DNA of 64,000 nt from positions 1 to 64,000 of the forward strand of contig CAUJDF010000058.1 in assembly GCA_963169045.1 (NCBI GenBank). Reading direction: 5' to 3'. A model generated the notes under the pieces. It had not been told where the DNA came from. It did no database searches and worked only from the letters and a program-made list of their open reading frames with translations. Each line of letters starts with the position of its first letter. Position 1 is the first letter of the stretch. The DNA is from Myxococcota bacterium (lineage in GTDB: Bacteria; Myxococcota_A; Bradymonadia; UBA7976; UBA1532). The translations under genes were made by a program, and so were the position numbers. Below, in pieces: positions 26,835 to 36,539 of this stretch.

Positions 26835-27347
26835 ATGCGCGTCCCGTTCGTCGTCCTCGCCGCGCTGCTGTGCGCGCTCCCCCTCGCCGCGCAGGCGAAG
26901 GATCCCGCCGACGTCTTCAAGGGCCGCATCGTCCTGTCGACGAAGCCCTTCCCGGTGCGTTTCTCGAGCGACGCCGCCTTCATCGCCCACATGAAGAAGG
27001 TCGACACCAAAGCCTTCAAGTACGAGGGCGCCGAGGCGCTGAACGTCGAGTTCATGGCGTTCTTCGCCGAGCCGGTGCAGACCACCCAGCTCGAGGCGAA
27101 GATCTACGACGTGACCGAGCGGCGGGAGCTGAAGGACACCTTCCCCGTCTACCCCGGCGGGCGCGGGCAGCGCACGCTGGCGAGCAACTTCGAGCTGCGG
27201 GCGGACACGCTCGACACCGAGCGCCGCTACCACATCGTGCTGACCGAGGGCTTCCGCGGGCGCGTGCTCGCCGAGACCGAGTTCGTCGTGAAGCGGAGCG
27301 CCGCCGACAAGGACAAGAAGGCGGCTACTCCAGCAGGATCGCCTTGA
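26835..27347 (+). CDS. Periplasmic hypothetical protein, 170 aa
   Basis: Start ATG 26835 with GGAGG five bases upstream. A clean signal peptide ends at LPLAAQA. The mature domain (~145 residues) is beta-rich with conserved-looking stretches DVFKGRIVLSTKPFPVRF and NVEFMAFFAEPVQTTQLEAKIYDVTERRE, ending in a Lys/Ala tail. It looks like an immunoglobulin-type or carrier-like beta-sandwich, but I cannot name a family. The last 23 bases overlap the convergent small gene. Confidence 0.7.
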   Translation: MRVPFVVLAALLCALPLAAQAKDPADVFKGRIVLSTKPFPVRFSSDAAFIAHMKKVDTKAFKYEGAEALNVEFMAFFAEPVQTTQLEAKIYDVTERRELKDTFPVYPGGRGQRTLASNFELRADTLDTERRYHIVLTEGFRGRVLAETEFVVKRSAADKDKKAATPAGSP

Positions 27348-27519
27348 TCTTGTCGAACTTCTCACCGGCGTCCTGCTTCACCTTCTCGCCGTAGATCTTC
27401 AAGAATTCCTCGGGCTTCTCCTTGATCTGCTCGTCGCGGTACCACAGCCCCGAGTAGAAGCCGCCCGCGAAGGCGCCCCCGAGGAAGACCAACATCAAGA
27501 ACACGCGGATGAGCGTCAT
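27325..27519 (-). CDS. Small single-pass membrane protein, 64 aa
   Basis: Start ATG 27519. One N-terminal hydrophobic helix (IRVFLMLVFLGGAFAGGFYSGLWY) precedes a highly charged Lys/Glu helix (RDEQIKEKPEEFLKIYGEKVKQDAGEKFDKIK). This is a type II anchor with a cytoplasmic- or periplasmic-side amphipathic tail. A good -10 box ends six bases before the ATG, so the transcript is likely leaderless. The 3' end overlaps the neighbour's 3' end by 23 bp. No known family. Confidence 0.7.
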   Translation of the reverse strand: MTLIRVFLMLVFLGGAFAGGFYSGLWYRDEQIKEKPEEFLKIYGEKVKQDAGEKFDKIKAILLE

Positions 27520-27525
27520 GGGGCG

Positions 27526-27555
27526 ACCCTAGCGAGGGTCGGGGTCCCCCTGCAA
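27526..27555 (-). promoter_or_regulatory. Predicted promoter of a leaderless small gene
   Basis: Minus-strand TTGCAG (27550-27555), 18 bases, TAGGGT (27526-27531), then exactly six bases to the ATG at 27519. Confidence 0.5.
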
Positions 27556-27579
27556 TGGGGCCGCGACGTCCGGTGGCGG

Positions 27580-27608
27580 TTGACCGCGGGCGCTCGGCTC
27601 CCAACAAT
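27580..27608 (+). promoter_or_regulatory. Predicted promoter for 27618-28367
   Basis: TTGACC (27580-27585), 17 bases, AACAAT (27603-27608), nine bases before ATG 27618. It is back-to-back with the promoter at 27526-27555. Confidence 0.5.
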
Positions 27609-27617
27609 GGGCGCCGC

Positions 27618-28367
27618 ATGTGGGCCCCCCGTCCGATCGCCGTCGCCCTCCTCCTCGCCGCGACGATCCTCGCGCCCGACGCGGCCCGCGCCGTGGGCTA
27701 CGGCCGCTTTCGTTGGGGCGAGACGTCCGCGGAGTGCCTGAAGAAGGAGGCGAAGCTCCGGCCGCGCCTCGACGTCGAGGCCGTCGCGCTCGAGCGCCGC
27801 ACCCTGAAGGCGGCCCGCGACGAGGACGAGGCGCGCGCCCGCGCCGCCGGCCCCAAGGCGCTCGCCCGCTGGCGCGAGTCGATGCGCGGCGCCGACAAGA
27901 AGAAGCCCCCCCGATTGTCGGCCCGGGAGTATTGGGTGGAGGTCGGCGGGTTGCCTGCGAGGGTGACGCTGCTCTTCCTCGACGACAAGCTCTACGGGGC
28001 CGAGGTCGGGGTCCTCGAGCGGCGCGGCGCCCGGGAGCGCGGGGAGCAGTTGGAGGCGTTGTTGCGCGAGAAATACGGCCCGCCGACCAGGGCCCGCGGT
28101 GCAGAGACGCCGGCGGCGGCCCGCGCCGGCGAGTTCGATACGGGCGACGGCACCTTGCAGTTCTTCCGGCAGCCCGCCGGCAACGACGAGGGCGGCATCC
28201 TCCAGCTCACGTACCGCTCGGCGGCCTTCGGGCCCATCGCCGACGGCTACGTCGAGGCCCTGCAGGGGCAGCTGATGCGCATCGAAGGGGCTCGCGAAGA
28301 AGCGCGCCGGGCGAAGGCGGCGGCGAAAGACGGCGAGCGCGAAGCCGCCATCCTGCAGCACTTGTGA
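27618..28367 (+). CDS. Exported hypothetical protein, 249 aa
   Basis: Start ATG 27618. The signal peptide ends AARA, before VGYGRFRWGETSAECLKKE. The mature N terminus begins with a small domain of the FRWG-x(2,3)-EC type seen in periplasmic proteins of Gram-negatives. A charged Arg/Ala helix follows, then beta-rich segments (WVEVGGLPARVTLLFLDDKLYGAEV, TLQFFRQPAGNDEGGILQLTYRS). The C-terminal ~35 residues form a basic/acidic coiled coil. Eight bases separate it from the DedA gene, so the two are likely co-transcribed. Function unknown. Confidence 0.7.
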   Translation: MWAPRPIAVALLLAATILAPDAARAVGYGRFRWGETSAECLKKEAKLRPRLDVEAVALERRTLKAARDEDEARARAAGPKALARWRESMRGADKKKPPRLSAREYWVEVGGLPARVTLLFLDDKLYGAEVGVLERRGARERGEQLEALLREKYGPPTRARGAETPAAARAGEFDTGDGTLQFFRQPAGNDEGGILQLTYRSAAFGPIADGYVEALQGQLMRIEGAREEARRAKAAAKDGEREAAILQHL

Positions 28368-28374
28368 GGACGCC

Positions 28375-29151
28375 TTGGACTGGCTGATCACCTACCTCGA
28401 CCAATTCACCTACTTCGGCATCGCCCTCACGCTGTTCGTCGCCGGGCTGGGCGTGCCGATCCCCGAGGACATCCCCCTGATCTTCGGCGGCGCGATGGCC
28501 GGCGCCGGCAAGATCAACGTCTGGATCCACTTCGCGATCAGCATGGCGTTCATCCTCATCGGCGACGCCTGCCTCTTCTTCATCGGCCGCCGCATCGGCG
28601 CCGCCACGAGCGGCGGCAACGGCCGCCTCGCCCGCATGGTCACCCCCGAGCGCCGCGAGAAGGTCTTCGCGTACTTCGAAAAGTACGGCTCGTGGACGGT
28701 CTTCTTCGGCCGCTTCGTCGCCGGCATCCGTGGCGCGGTCTTCCTCACCGCCGGCGCGGTCCGCTTCCCGTTCTGGCGTTTCGTCCTGCTGGACGCCCTG
28801 GCGGCGCTGATCTCGGTGCCGGTCTGGATCTATCTCGGCTTCTACTTCGGCAAGAACTGGGAGCAGATCCTCGAGAAGGCCAAGGGCGTCCAGACCGGCG
28901 TCTTCATCGTGCTGGGCGTGCTCGCCGTCGGGGGGTGGCTCTGGTTCAAGCTCGCCAAGCGGCGGCGCGCGGCGGCCGCGGCCTCAGCGCGCACCGAGGC
29001 GGATGGCGGTGAAGAGCAGGAACAGCAGCGCCTGCGGGACGAAACCGACGAGGGCCTGGCGCGTCGTCAGGCCCAGGCCGAGGCGGAACCCACCTACGAC
29101 CATCACCAGCTCAACGACGGGGACCAGGAGCTGCCCCCCGGGCAGCCCTAG
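28375..29151 (+). CDS. DedA-family membrane protein, 258 aa
   Basis: TTG start at 28375 with GAGGA just upstream. DedA/SNARE-associated (PF09335) proteins are envelope transporters linked to undecaprenyl phosphate or lipid flipping. Visible features: GVPIPEDIPLIFGGAMAG near residue 25, the re-entrant-helix region GDACLFFIGRRIG, the conserved GRFVAGIRG near residue 118, then hydrophobic helices to ~205. The last ~55 residues are a hydrophilic Glu/Gln-rich tail (EEQEQQRLRDETDEG) encoded where the gene overlaps the convergent YIP1-like gene by 168 bp; this tail may be read-through sequence rather than a functional domain. Confidence 0.9.
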   Translation: MDWLITYLDQFTYFGIALTLFVAGLGVPIPEDIPLIFGGAMAGAGKINVWIHFAISMAFILIGDACLFFIGRRIGAATSGGNGRLARMVTPERREKVFAYFEKYGSWTVFFGRFVAGIRGAVFLTAGAVRFPFWRFVLLDALAALISVPVWIYLGFYFGKNWEQILEKAKGVQTGVFIVLGVLAVGGWLWFKLAKRRRAAAAASARTEADGGEEQEQQRLRDETDEGLARRQAQAEAEPTYDHHQLNDGDQELPPGQP

Positions 29152-29946
29152 CAGCAGCCGCGGGACCTGCGCGTAGGCGTAGGCGCGGAAGGTCGCCTCG
29201 TACGAGGCCGACGGCACGTTCGCCAGGCGGAAGGCGATGTGCGACAGCGCCGCCATCAGCAGCACCTCGAGCGCGATCTGGAGCGGCGCGGTGGTCAGCG
29301 CCAGCAGCGCCTGGCCGGCGGTCTCCGGCGTGCGGACGAGCGTGAACGGCGGCAGCGCCGCGCCGGGCCCGAAGACGGCGAGCAGCGTCGCGGCGACGTA
29401 ACCGAGCGTGCCGCAGAGCAGCGCGAACACGAGCGGGGTGCGCAGATCGCCGCGCCGCCACGGAACTCGCGCCATGAAGCGCAACGGTCCGCGCGCGGCG
29501 AGCGCCGCCGAGGCCCACAGGGCGCCGACCGCCGTGCCGTGCGGCTGCTCCCACGGGATCCACGGCGACGCGGCGGGCGGCGCCGGCGCGGCGGGCGGCG
29601 CGGCCACCTGCGCCGTGGCCACGTGGTCGGCGGACGGCGCGCCGGCCTGGGGCGCGGCGGCCTCGCGGTCGGCGGACGGCGCGCCGGCCTGGGGCGCGGC
29701 GGCCTCGCGGTCGGCGGGCGGCGCGCCGGCCTGGGGCGCGGCGGCCTCGCGGTCGGCGGACGGCGCGCCGGCCTGGGGCGCGGCGGCCTCGCGATCGGGC
29801 GCCTCGCTCGCGCGCAGACACGCTTCACAGCGCGACAGGCCGTCGGGCGGGACGCGCCGGCACTCGGCGCACAGCAGCGCGCCGCACTCGGCGCAGCCGG
29901 CGATCGCGCTCCGCTCGGGGTGCGCGGCGCAGCGCGGCGCGGACAC
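28984..29946 (-). CDS. B-box-like zinc finger plus YIP1-type membrane protein, 320 aa
   Basis: GTG start 29946. Residues ~5-45 carry CAAHPERSAIAGCAECGALLCAECRR...CEAC, a B-box-type zinc finger common in myxobacterial and related membrane proteins. Residues ~50-110 are four copies of a 14-residue ADREAAAPQAGAPS-type linker. The C-terminal ~180 residues are a YIP1-like domain with five hydrophobic helices (FALLCGTLGYVAATLLAVFG, ALEVLLMAALSHIAFRLA). The 3' end overlaps DedA on the other strand by 168 bp. It ends the ffh transcript: ffh stops at 29949, two bases after this start. Role unknown. Confidence 0.8.
   Translation of the reverse strand: MSAPRCAAHPERSAIAGCAECGALLCAECRRVPPDGLSRCEACLRASEAPDREAAAPQAGAPSADREAAAPQAGAPPADREAAAPQAGAPSADREAAAPQAGAPSADHVATAQVAAPPAAPAPPAASPWIPWEQPHGTAVGALWASAALAARGPLRFMARVPWRRGDLRTPLVFALLCGTLGYVAATLLAVFGPGAALPPFTLVRTPETAGQALLALTTAPLQIALEVLLMAALSHIAFRLANVPSASYEATFRAYAYAQVPRLLLGLPGGQLLVPVVELVMVVGGFRLGLGLTTRQALVGFVPQALLFLLFTAIRLGAR
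29625..29792 (-). repeat. 42-bp tandem repeat (four copies) in YIP1-like gene
   Basis: Four nearly identical direct units at 29625, 29667, 29709 and 29751, with one substitution in the third. They are in frame and encode the Ala/Pro/Glu linker. Near-identity suggests recent expansion or length variation between strains. Confidence 0.92.
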
Positions 29947-29948
29947 GG

Positions 29949-31634
<1,686 letters not shown>

Positions 31635-31697
31635 GGAAACCTCGGGCGCGCGCGTGGCCGCCGGAGCGGACCGGACGGCCCGCTGGAAAGTCGCGAG

Positions 31698-31726
31698 AGT
31701 CTAGGCACCGGGCCCCGGCGGGTCAA
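31698..31726 (-). promoter_or_regulatory. Strong predicted promoter of ffh
   Basis: Minus-strand TTGACC (31721-31726), 17 bases, TAGACT (31698-31703), ~63 bases before the ffh ATG. Confidence 0.7.
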
Positions 31727-31749
31727 GCGCGGGGCGGCGCGCCGGGGCG

Positions 31750-31987
31750 AGGGCGGCCGGACGCCCACGCGCGCCGAGCTGCTCGAAGCGACGCGCGGGC
31801 TGCTCGCGCCGAAGAGGGGCAGCGATGGCGCGCCGGCGCTCGTTGACGTGGCGGCGCTCCTCGACGACTTCTCCCAGGTCGCCATCGAGCCGGCGCACGC
31901 CGACCTCGCCGCGGGTTGGCGATGGCCCCGACCGCGCCGCCTACGGCAGGGACACCGACAAGTTCGTCTGGGTGCCGTACGAAAGGC
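31750..31987 (+). pseudogene. Possible frameshifted gene remnant in the ffh upstream gap
   Basis: The 353-bp gap 31635-31987 holds the ffh promoter and, beyond it, plus-strand sequence that reads like protein: TRAELLEATRGLLAPKRG and VDVAALLDDFSQVAIEP in one frame, then, one base shifted, GRDTDKFVWVPYERLRAPA. There is no start codon with a ribosome site and no nearby in-frame stop. It may be a decayed gene fragment, or chance open frames in GC-rich DNA. Confidence 0.3.
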
Positions 31988-33052
31988 TCAGGGCCCCGGC
32001 CACACGTAGCCGGCCACGCCCTCGTCGCGGTAGCCGTACTGCGCGATGGCGTTGTCCCGCTCGGCGGCGCTCGTCGTATAGAAGTGGTCGCTCGCCGTCT
32101 CGCTGTAGAGGCGGTAGAGGGGGATGGCGCCGCACAGCGGCTCGGGCGCCCAGAAGCCGAGCGTGCGCTCGGGCGCGCGGCCGATCTCGCACGCGTTCTC
32201 GCTCGTGAGGAAGCGCTTGCCGTTGCCCTTGTCGCAGAGGAACACGGGGCGCATCCCGAGCACGGACTGCGCGTACAGGTGGAAGTAGTTGGCGGCCTCC
32301 ACGTGGAACGGCGGTGTCTGCAGCACGCCGAGATCGGTGGTGTACAGATGGCCGTTGCCGAGGCCGCGGTGCACGGGGACGCGGCATCCGGCCCCCTCGT
32401 CGCACGCGCCGTCGCAGTTGTCGTCGACGAGGTTGCAGGCCTCGGCGGGTGGCTGGCAGACGGGGGCGTCGCCGGCGCAGCTCACGGCGCCCTCGGTGCC
32501 GCAGGCCGTGGCGCAAGCGGCGCCGGCCTCGCAGAGGACCTCGACCTCGCAGCCGTTCTCCGGATCGCCGTCGCGGTCGTAAAAGCCGACGTCGCAGCGG
32601 CCGACGGTGCACGCGCCGGCCGCGCAGGCGGCCTCCGCGCCGGGCACGACGCACGTCCGGCCGCAGGCGCCGCAGTTGAGCGGGTCCGAGGTCGTGTCGA
32701 CGCAGTCCACGCCGCAGGCGGCGAGCGCGCCGCACTCGAGGGCCGGCGCCGCGTCTGCGGCCGCGCCGCCGTCTGGCGACGGGACGGGCGCGGCGCCGTC
32801 GGTGGCGCCCGCGTCCCGCACGAAGGCGGCGTCGGCCACGACGCCCCGGGGCGGCGGCGCGCCGTCGGCCTCCGCCTCGTCGCCGCCCAGCGGATCGGCG
32901 CACCCGAAGAGCGTCGCCACGAGCGCGACCGCCACGAAGCGCGACGTGCGCGGCGCCCCGCCCCCGCGGGCCGCCGCCGAGTCTCCAGGCCGCAGGAAGC
33001 GTCCGGTCGACCGCGCGTCACCGTGCGGCGCCCTCGACCGGCGGTGCTTCAC
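31988..33052 (-). CDS. Lipoprotein with MopE-like Cys segments and DUF5648 domain, 354 aa
   Basis: GTG start 33052, overlapping the upstream stop (GTGA). The N terminus is long before the signal, so an internal GTG is possible; the lipobox is LFGC (Cys near 51). A Pro/Asp/Ala linker is followed by Cys-rich modules (NCGACGRTCV, DRDGDPENGCEVEV) and a MopE-type ACNLVDDNCDGACDEGAGC. The C-terminal ~140 residues are a DUF5648 repeat domain (HRGLGNGHLYTTDL..., ETASDHFYTTSAAERD...GVAGYVW). Such domains occur on secreted proteins and may bind carbohydrate or protein. It is the last gene of the DUF1592-type/DUF1552 operon. Confidence 0.8.
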   Translation of the reverse strand: MKHRRSRAPHGDARSTGRFLRPGDSAAARGGGAPRTSRFVAVALVATLFGCADPLGGDEAEADGAPPPRGVVADAAFVRDAGATDGAAPVPSPDGGAAADAAPALECGALAACGVDCVDTTSDPLNCGACGRTCVVPGAEAACAAGACTVGRCDVGFYDRDGDPENGCEVEVLCEAGAACATACGTEGAVSCAGDAPVCQPPAEACNLVDDNCDGACDEGAGCRVPVHRGLGNGHLYTTDLGVLQTPPFHVEAANYFHLYAQSVLGMRPVFLCDKGNGKRFLTSENACEIGRAPERTLGFWAPEPLCGAIPLYRLYSETASDHFYTTSAAERDNAIAQYGYRDEGVAGYVWPGP

Positions 33053-34413
33053 GCGAGCAGCCCGGGCAGCACGTCCGCCGTCTCGGCGCCGCTCTTGCCG
33101 AACGACGGCAGGTCGAGGCCGATCGCCCGCAGCGCCGTGAGCTGCGCGCGGCACAGGTTGCCGTCGGGCTCGCGCACGTGCACCCCGCGCGCGAACCGAC
33201 CGCCGGCGCCGCCCGCGATCAGCACCGGCAGCTCCTTCACGCTGTGCTGCCAGCCTTCGCCGTACTCCGACGTGCCGTAGACCAGGCCGTGGTCGAGCAG
33301 GGTCGTGCCATCGGGCTCGGGCCGCGCGAACGCGTCGAGGAAGGCCGCGAACGCCTGCATGTGATAGTGCGTGATGGCACGGACGCGCTCCCAGTGGCCG
33401 TCGTGACACGTCTTGTGCATCTCTTCGGGCACGCCGACGTTCGAGAACACATGGGTGCTCGCCGGCGAGGTGAGCATCAGCGAGAACACGCGCGTGAGGC
33501 CGCAGCCCACGGCGACGCCGAGCAGCTCGCCCATGAGGCGCGCCTTGTCGACGAGGTCCTCGGGATCGCCGGGGCGGCCGGGCGCGTCGCAGCGCGGCGC
33601 GACGCTCTCCACACGCTGCTGCAGCGACCGCACGTGGGTCAGGTGGGCGTCGAGGCGGCCGCGGTCCCGCGCACCGAGACGCTGACGCAGGCGGCCGGCG
33701 TCGGCGAGCACCGCGTCGAGCACCCGCGCCCGCCGCTGCACCACGTCGGCCCCGGGCGGCACCGAGAACACGCGGTCGAACAGGGCCGACGGCGACATCA
33801 CCGGCAGGTTGGTCGAGTCCGGGCCGTTGTAGGAGATGGCGTTCCAGTGGCCGTACTCGTGGAAGCGCGCGCGGCTCACGCCGACCTCGAGCGACCGGAA
33901 GCGCACCGGACCGCGATAGAAGTCCGGATGCTTCGCCACGAGCTGGTCGAGGCTGGGATCGAGCGCCGTGAGCGTGTGCGAGGGATGGTCGAAGCCGTCC
34001 GGGCGGATGCGGTTGCCCGTGAGCGCCACCATGAAGCCGCGCATGTGCCCGTCCTCCTGGCCCGGCGGGCTCGGAGGGACCTCGGTGTGCGGCTCGAGGC
34101 CGGTGATCACCGTGGGGCGGTGGCGCGCCATCGGCTCGAGCAGCGGCGAGGGCGCGTAGCCGGCGCCCACGGCCGCGGGCGTCCACAGGTCCGGGTAGCC
34201 GCCCTGCGCCTGCGCCGCGCCGTGGCGGGCATGCCAGGGCGTGCCGTTGGCCCAGTAGAACACACCGAAGAAGGGATCGCGGCGCTCCTGGGCGTGGGCG
34301 CGGCCCTCGCCGAACATGGCTTCGAGCGCGGGCAGCGCCAGCGACACGCCGACACCGCCGAGGGTGCCGCGCAGGAAAGCGCGCCGCGACAGCGGCTTGC
34401 TGCGGATGATCAT
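33049..34413 (-). CDS. DUF1552 protein with Tat-type signal, 454 aa
   Basis: ATG 34413 lies inside the upstream stop (ATGA). The N terminus has a twin-arginine signal, SRRAFLRGTLGGVGVSLALPALEAMF, so it is probably exported folded. The body matches the DUF1552 family: FFGVFYWANGTPW, PGQEDGHMRGFMVALTG, SLDQLVAKH, LLDHGLVYGTSEYGEGWQHSVKELPVLIAGGAGG and a GNLCRAQLTAL end. The family is usually found next to DUF1592-type genes, mainly in Planctomycetes, Verrucomicrobia and Myxococcota; function is unknown, though the C-terminal region resembles DUF1501/sulfatase-like proteins. Confidence 0.9.
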   Translation of the reverse strand: MIIRSKPLSRRAFLRGTLGGVGVSLALPALEAMFGEGRAHAQERRDPFFGVFYWANGTPWHARHGAAQAQGGYPDLWTPAAVGAGYAPSPLLEPMARHRPTVITGLEPHTEVPPSPPGQEDGHMRGFMVALTGNRIRPDGFDHPSHTLTALDPSLDQLVAKHPDFYRGPVRFRSLEVGVSRARFHEYGHWNAISYNGPDSTNLPVMSPSALFDRVFSVPPGADVVQRRARVLDAVLADAGRLRQRLGARDRGRLDAHLTHVRSLQQRVESVAPRCDAPGRPGDPEDLVDKARLMGELLGVAVGCGLTRVFSLMLTSPASTHVFSNVGVPEEMHKTCHDGHWERVRAITHYHMQAFAAFLDAFARPEPDGTTLLDHGLVYGTSEYGEGWQHSVKELPVLIAGGAGGRFARGVHVREPDGNLCRAQLTALRAIGLDLPSFGKSGAETADVLPGLLA

Positions 34414-36131
34414 TGCGGGGCCTCCCCCGAGACGGGCGCCACGAGGCGGAACGCATCGCTGAGCACGAGCGCGACGAGGAGCGCCCGGAAGTCGTAGCCG
34501 GACTCGGCGAACGCCCGCTCGAGCGCCTTGAGCGCCGGCCGCTCGGCACGCGCCTCGAGGCGGCCGCTGGCATACCGGAAGAGCTGCCGGGCGATGCACT
34601 TGCCCACGCGGTCGTCGTCGGCGATCACGTCGGCGAGATCGAGGGCGTCGGTCAGCGGCAGGCCGTCGAGATCGCCGCTGCTGTCGATGGGGTGGCCCTC
34701 GGCGGTCTCGCGGTAGCGTCCCATCGAGTCGTAGTGCTCGAAGAGGAAGCCCGGCGGATCGATGAAGGCATGGCATCCGGCGCAGGTCGGGTTGCTGCGG
34801 TGCTCCTCGAGCCGCTCGCGCAACGTGGGTGGCGAGTCCGCGCGGCGTTCGAGGTTGAGGTCGACGTCGGGCGGCGGCGGAGGCACCTCCTGGCAGAGCA
34901 CGCGCTCGCGCACGAACTTGCCGCGCAGCGTCGGCGAGGTCTCGGTGCGGTGCGCGTTCATCGTCAGGAAGGCGCCGAGGGTCAGCAGGCCGGCGCGCGG
35001 CGTCTCGGGCCCGAACTCGACGGGCACGAACGCCGTCGCCGTCGCCCCCGGCGCGTCGACGCCGTAGAGCGCCGCCAGGTCGCGGTTGACGTAGGCGCGC
35101 GGCGCCGAGAAGAGCGTGCGGACGTCGCCGCCGCGGCGAAAGACCACGTCGTCGACGAGCAGGCGCACCTCGGTCTCCATCGCGCGCAGCAGGCCGGGCG
35201 AGAAGCCGGGGTACTGGGCGGGGTCGAGGTCGACGTCGCGCAGGCCGCCGAGGTCGAAGTACTGGGCGAAGAACGCCTGCACGGCCTCGCGGGCACGCGG
35301 CGTCTCGAGCAGGCGCCGGGCGTGGGCCTCGAGCGACGCGTCGTCGAGCAGCTCGCCGCGGGCGGCGGCGTCGAGCAGCGCGTCGTCGGGGGCAGCGTCG
35401 GTCAGCAGGAACGCGAGCCGCGCCGCCATCTCCCACGACGTGTAGCGGTTCGTCGCGCCGGCCGGCTCGCCCACCTCGGCGCGATACAGGAACGCCGGCG
35501 ACTGCAGCATGCCCGCGAGCACGGACTCCGCGCCGACGAGCGGATCGTCGCCCGCCGTGTCGCGCGCCACGGCCAGCCACTGCGCCACCTCGTCCTCGCC
35601 GAGCGGCCGCCGGAAGAGGCGCCGCCCGAGACCGCGGACGTAGGCGTCGAGGCAGGCCTCGTCGGCCGGCTCGCAGGTGAGGACGCGGGCGCGCCGCGCG
35701 GGATCGGCGAACACCGCCTCGGCCACGAGGAACGCGGCCTCGGCATACTGCTCGACGCCGGTCTCGGACACCTCGGTCGTCGCGGCCCCGATCGAATAGA
35801 AGAGGTACGGGTTCGTGTCCGGCTCGACCGGCGTCCGCGGCAGGTCCTCGCCGAACACATCGGTGAGCGTGTTGCGGTACTGCGTCGCGGTGAGCCGCGG
35901 CATCACCGGCTCGCCCGGCACGAACGGCGCCTCGGGGCGCGGCGGCGCGGCGTCGCCCGCCGCCTCACCGCCGTCCGGCGCGGGCGCGGGCGCCGGTGCG
36001 AACGCGCCGTCCGCGTCCGCCTCCACCTCCCGCGCCGGCGCCGTCGCGCCGACCTCGAGCCGGGCCTCGCCGCAGCCGAGCACCGCGATCGCGATCACGA
36101 CCGCCCCGCCTCGTCGTCTCAAGTCGCGCAT
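34410..36131 (-). CDS. DUF1587/1595/1592/1588/1585 secreted protein with CxxCH motif, 573 aa
   Basis: Start ATG 36131 with GGAGGAG upstream. A lipoprotein signal ends VLGC, followed by an Asp/Ala/Pro linker. The domains occur in the usual order: DUF1587 (LTATQYRNTLTDVFGEDL), DUF1595 (GLGRRLFRRPLGEDEV), DUF1592 (QSPAFLYRAEVG, MAARLAFLLTDAAPDD), DUF1588 (GLLTLGAFLTMNAH) with CAGCH (CxxCH, a possible c-type haem site), then DFIDPPGFLFEHYD-like text, and DUF1585 (CIARQLFRYASGR). These planctomycete-type proteins are exported and unassigned. The haem is likely but unproven. First gene of the operon. Confidence 0.9.
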   Translation of the reverse strand: MRDLRRRGGAVVIAIAVLGCGEARLEVGATAPAREVEADADGAFAPAPAPAPDGGEAAGDAAPPRPEAPFVPGEPVMPRLTATQYRNTLTDVFGEDLPRTPVEPDTNPYLFYSIGAATTEVSETGVEQYAEAAFLVAEAVFADPARRARVLTCEPADEACLDAYVRGLGRRLFRRPLGEDEVAQWLAVARDTAGDDPLVGAESVLAGMLQSPAFLYRAEVGEPAGATNRYTSWEMAARLAFLLTDAAPDDALLDAAARGELLDDASLEAHARRLLETPRAREAVQAFFAQYFDLGGLRDVDLDPAQYPGFSPGLLRAMETEVRLLVDDVVFRRGGDVRTLFSAPRAYVNRDLAALYGVDAPGATATAFVPVEFGPETPRAGLLTLGAFLTMNAHRTETSPTLRGKFVRERVLCQEVPPPPPDVDLNLERRADSPPTLRERLEEHRSNPTCAGCHAFIDPPGFLFEHYDSMGRYRETAEGHPIDSSGDLDGLPLTDALDLADVIADDDRVGKCIARQLFRYASGRLEARAERPALKALERAFAESGYDFRALLVALVLSDAFRLVAPVSGEAPQ

Positions 36132-36287
36132 CGCGCTCCTCCGCCGAACGGCCCATGACGATACACGATGTCGACCCGGCCGCCGAACGTCGCGCGCCCG
36201 GGCGTCTGGATTTCCCTTCCTCGCGCGTGTGAGAGACGAACCGCGCGCATACCATCCGCCCGCATCGCATCGGGCGCAGAGGCAGTG

Positions 36288-36536
36288 ATGAGGCGGTGGT
36301 GGCCGGTTCTGATGGTCGTGCCCGTCGGCTGCTTCGAGTCGGGCGGTGACGACGACGACGCGCCGCGCCCGGGCGCGGGCGCGACCGACGCGGCGGTCCG
36401 CGTCGATGGCGGCGCGGGCGGTGCAGGCGGCAGCGGCGCGGGTGGCGCCGGCGGGTCCGGCGGCAGCGGCGGCGAGGAGTGCCCCGTCGGCGTCTGGGAC
36501 GAGAGCAACTGGGACGAAGTCTGCTGGGGAGAGTGA
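36288..36536 (+). CDS. Small Gly-rich lipoprotein, 82 aa
   Basis: Start ATG 36288. A short signal (WWPVLMVVPVGC) ends in a lipobox. The mature part is an Asp cluster, a Gly/Ala/Ser repeat linker (GGAGGSGAGG) and a C terminus with two Cys and four Trp/acidic positions (ECPVGVWDESNWDEVCWGE). This resembles short secreted proteins with a compact Cys-Trp motif after a flexible tether. Three bases separate it from the next gene, so the two are coupled. Function unknown. Confidence 0.65.
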   Translation: MRRWWPVLMVVPVGCFESGGDDDDAPRPGAGATDAAVRVDGGAGGAGGSGAGGAGGSGGSGGEECPVGVWDESNWDEVCWGE

Positions 36537-36539
36537 CGG

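Noticed and set aside
29625-29792. CRISPR-like direct repeats
   Set aside because: Units are contiguous with no spacers, and encode an in-frame protein linker.
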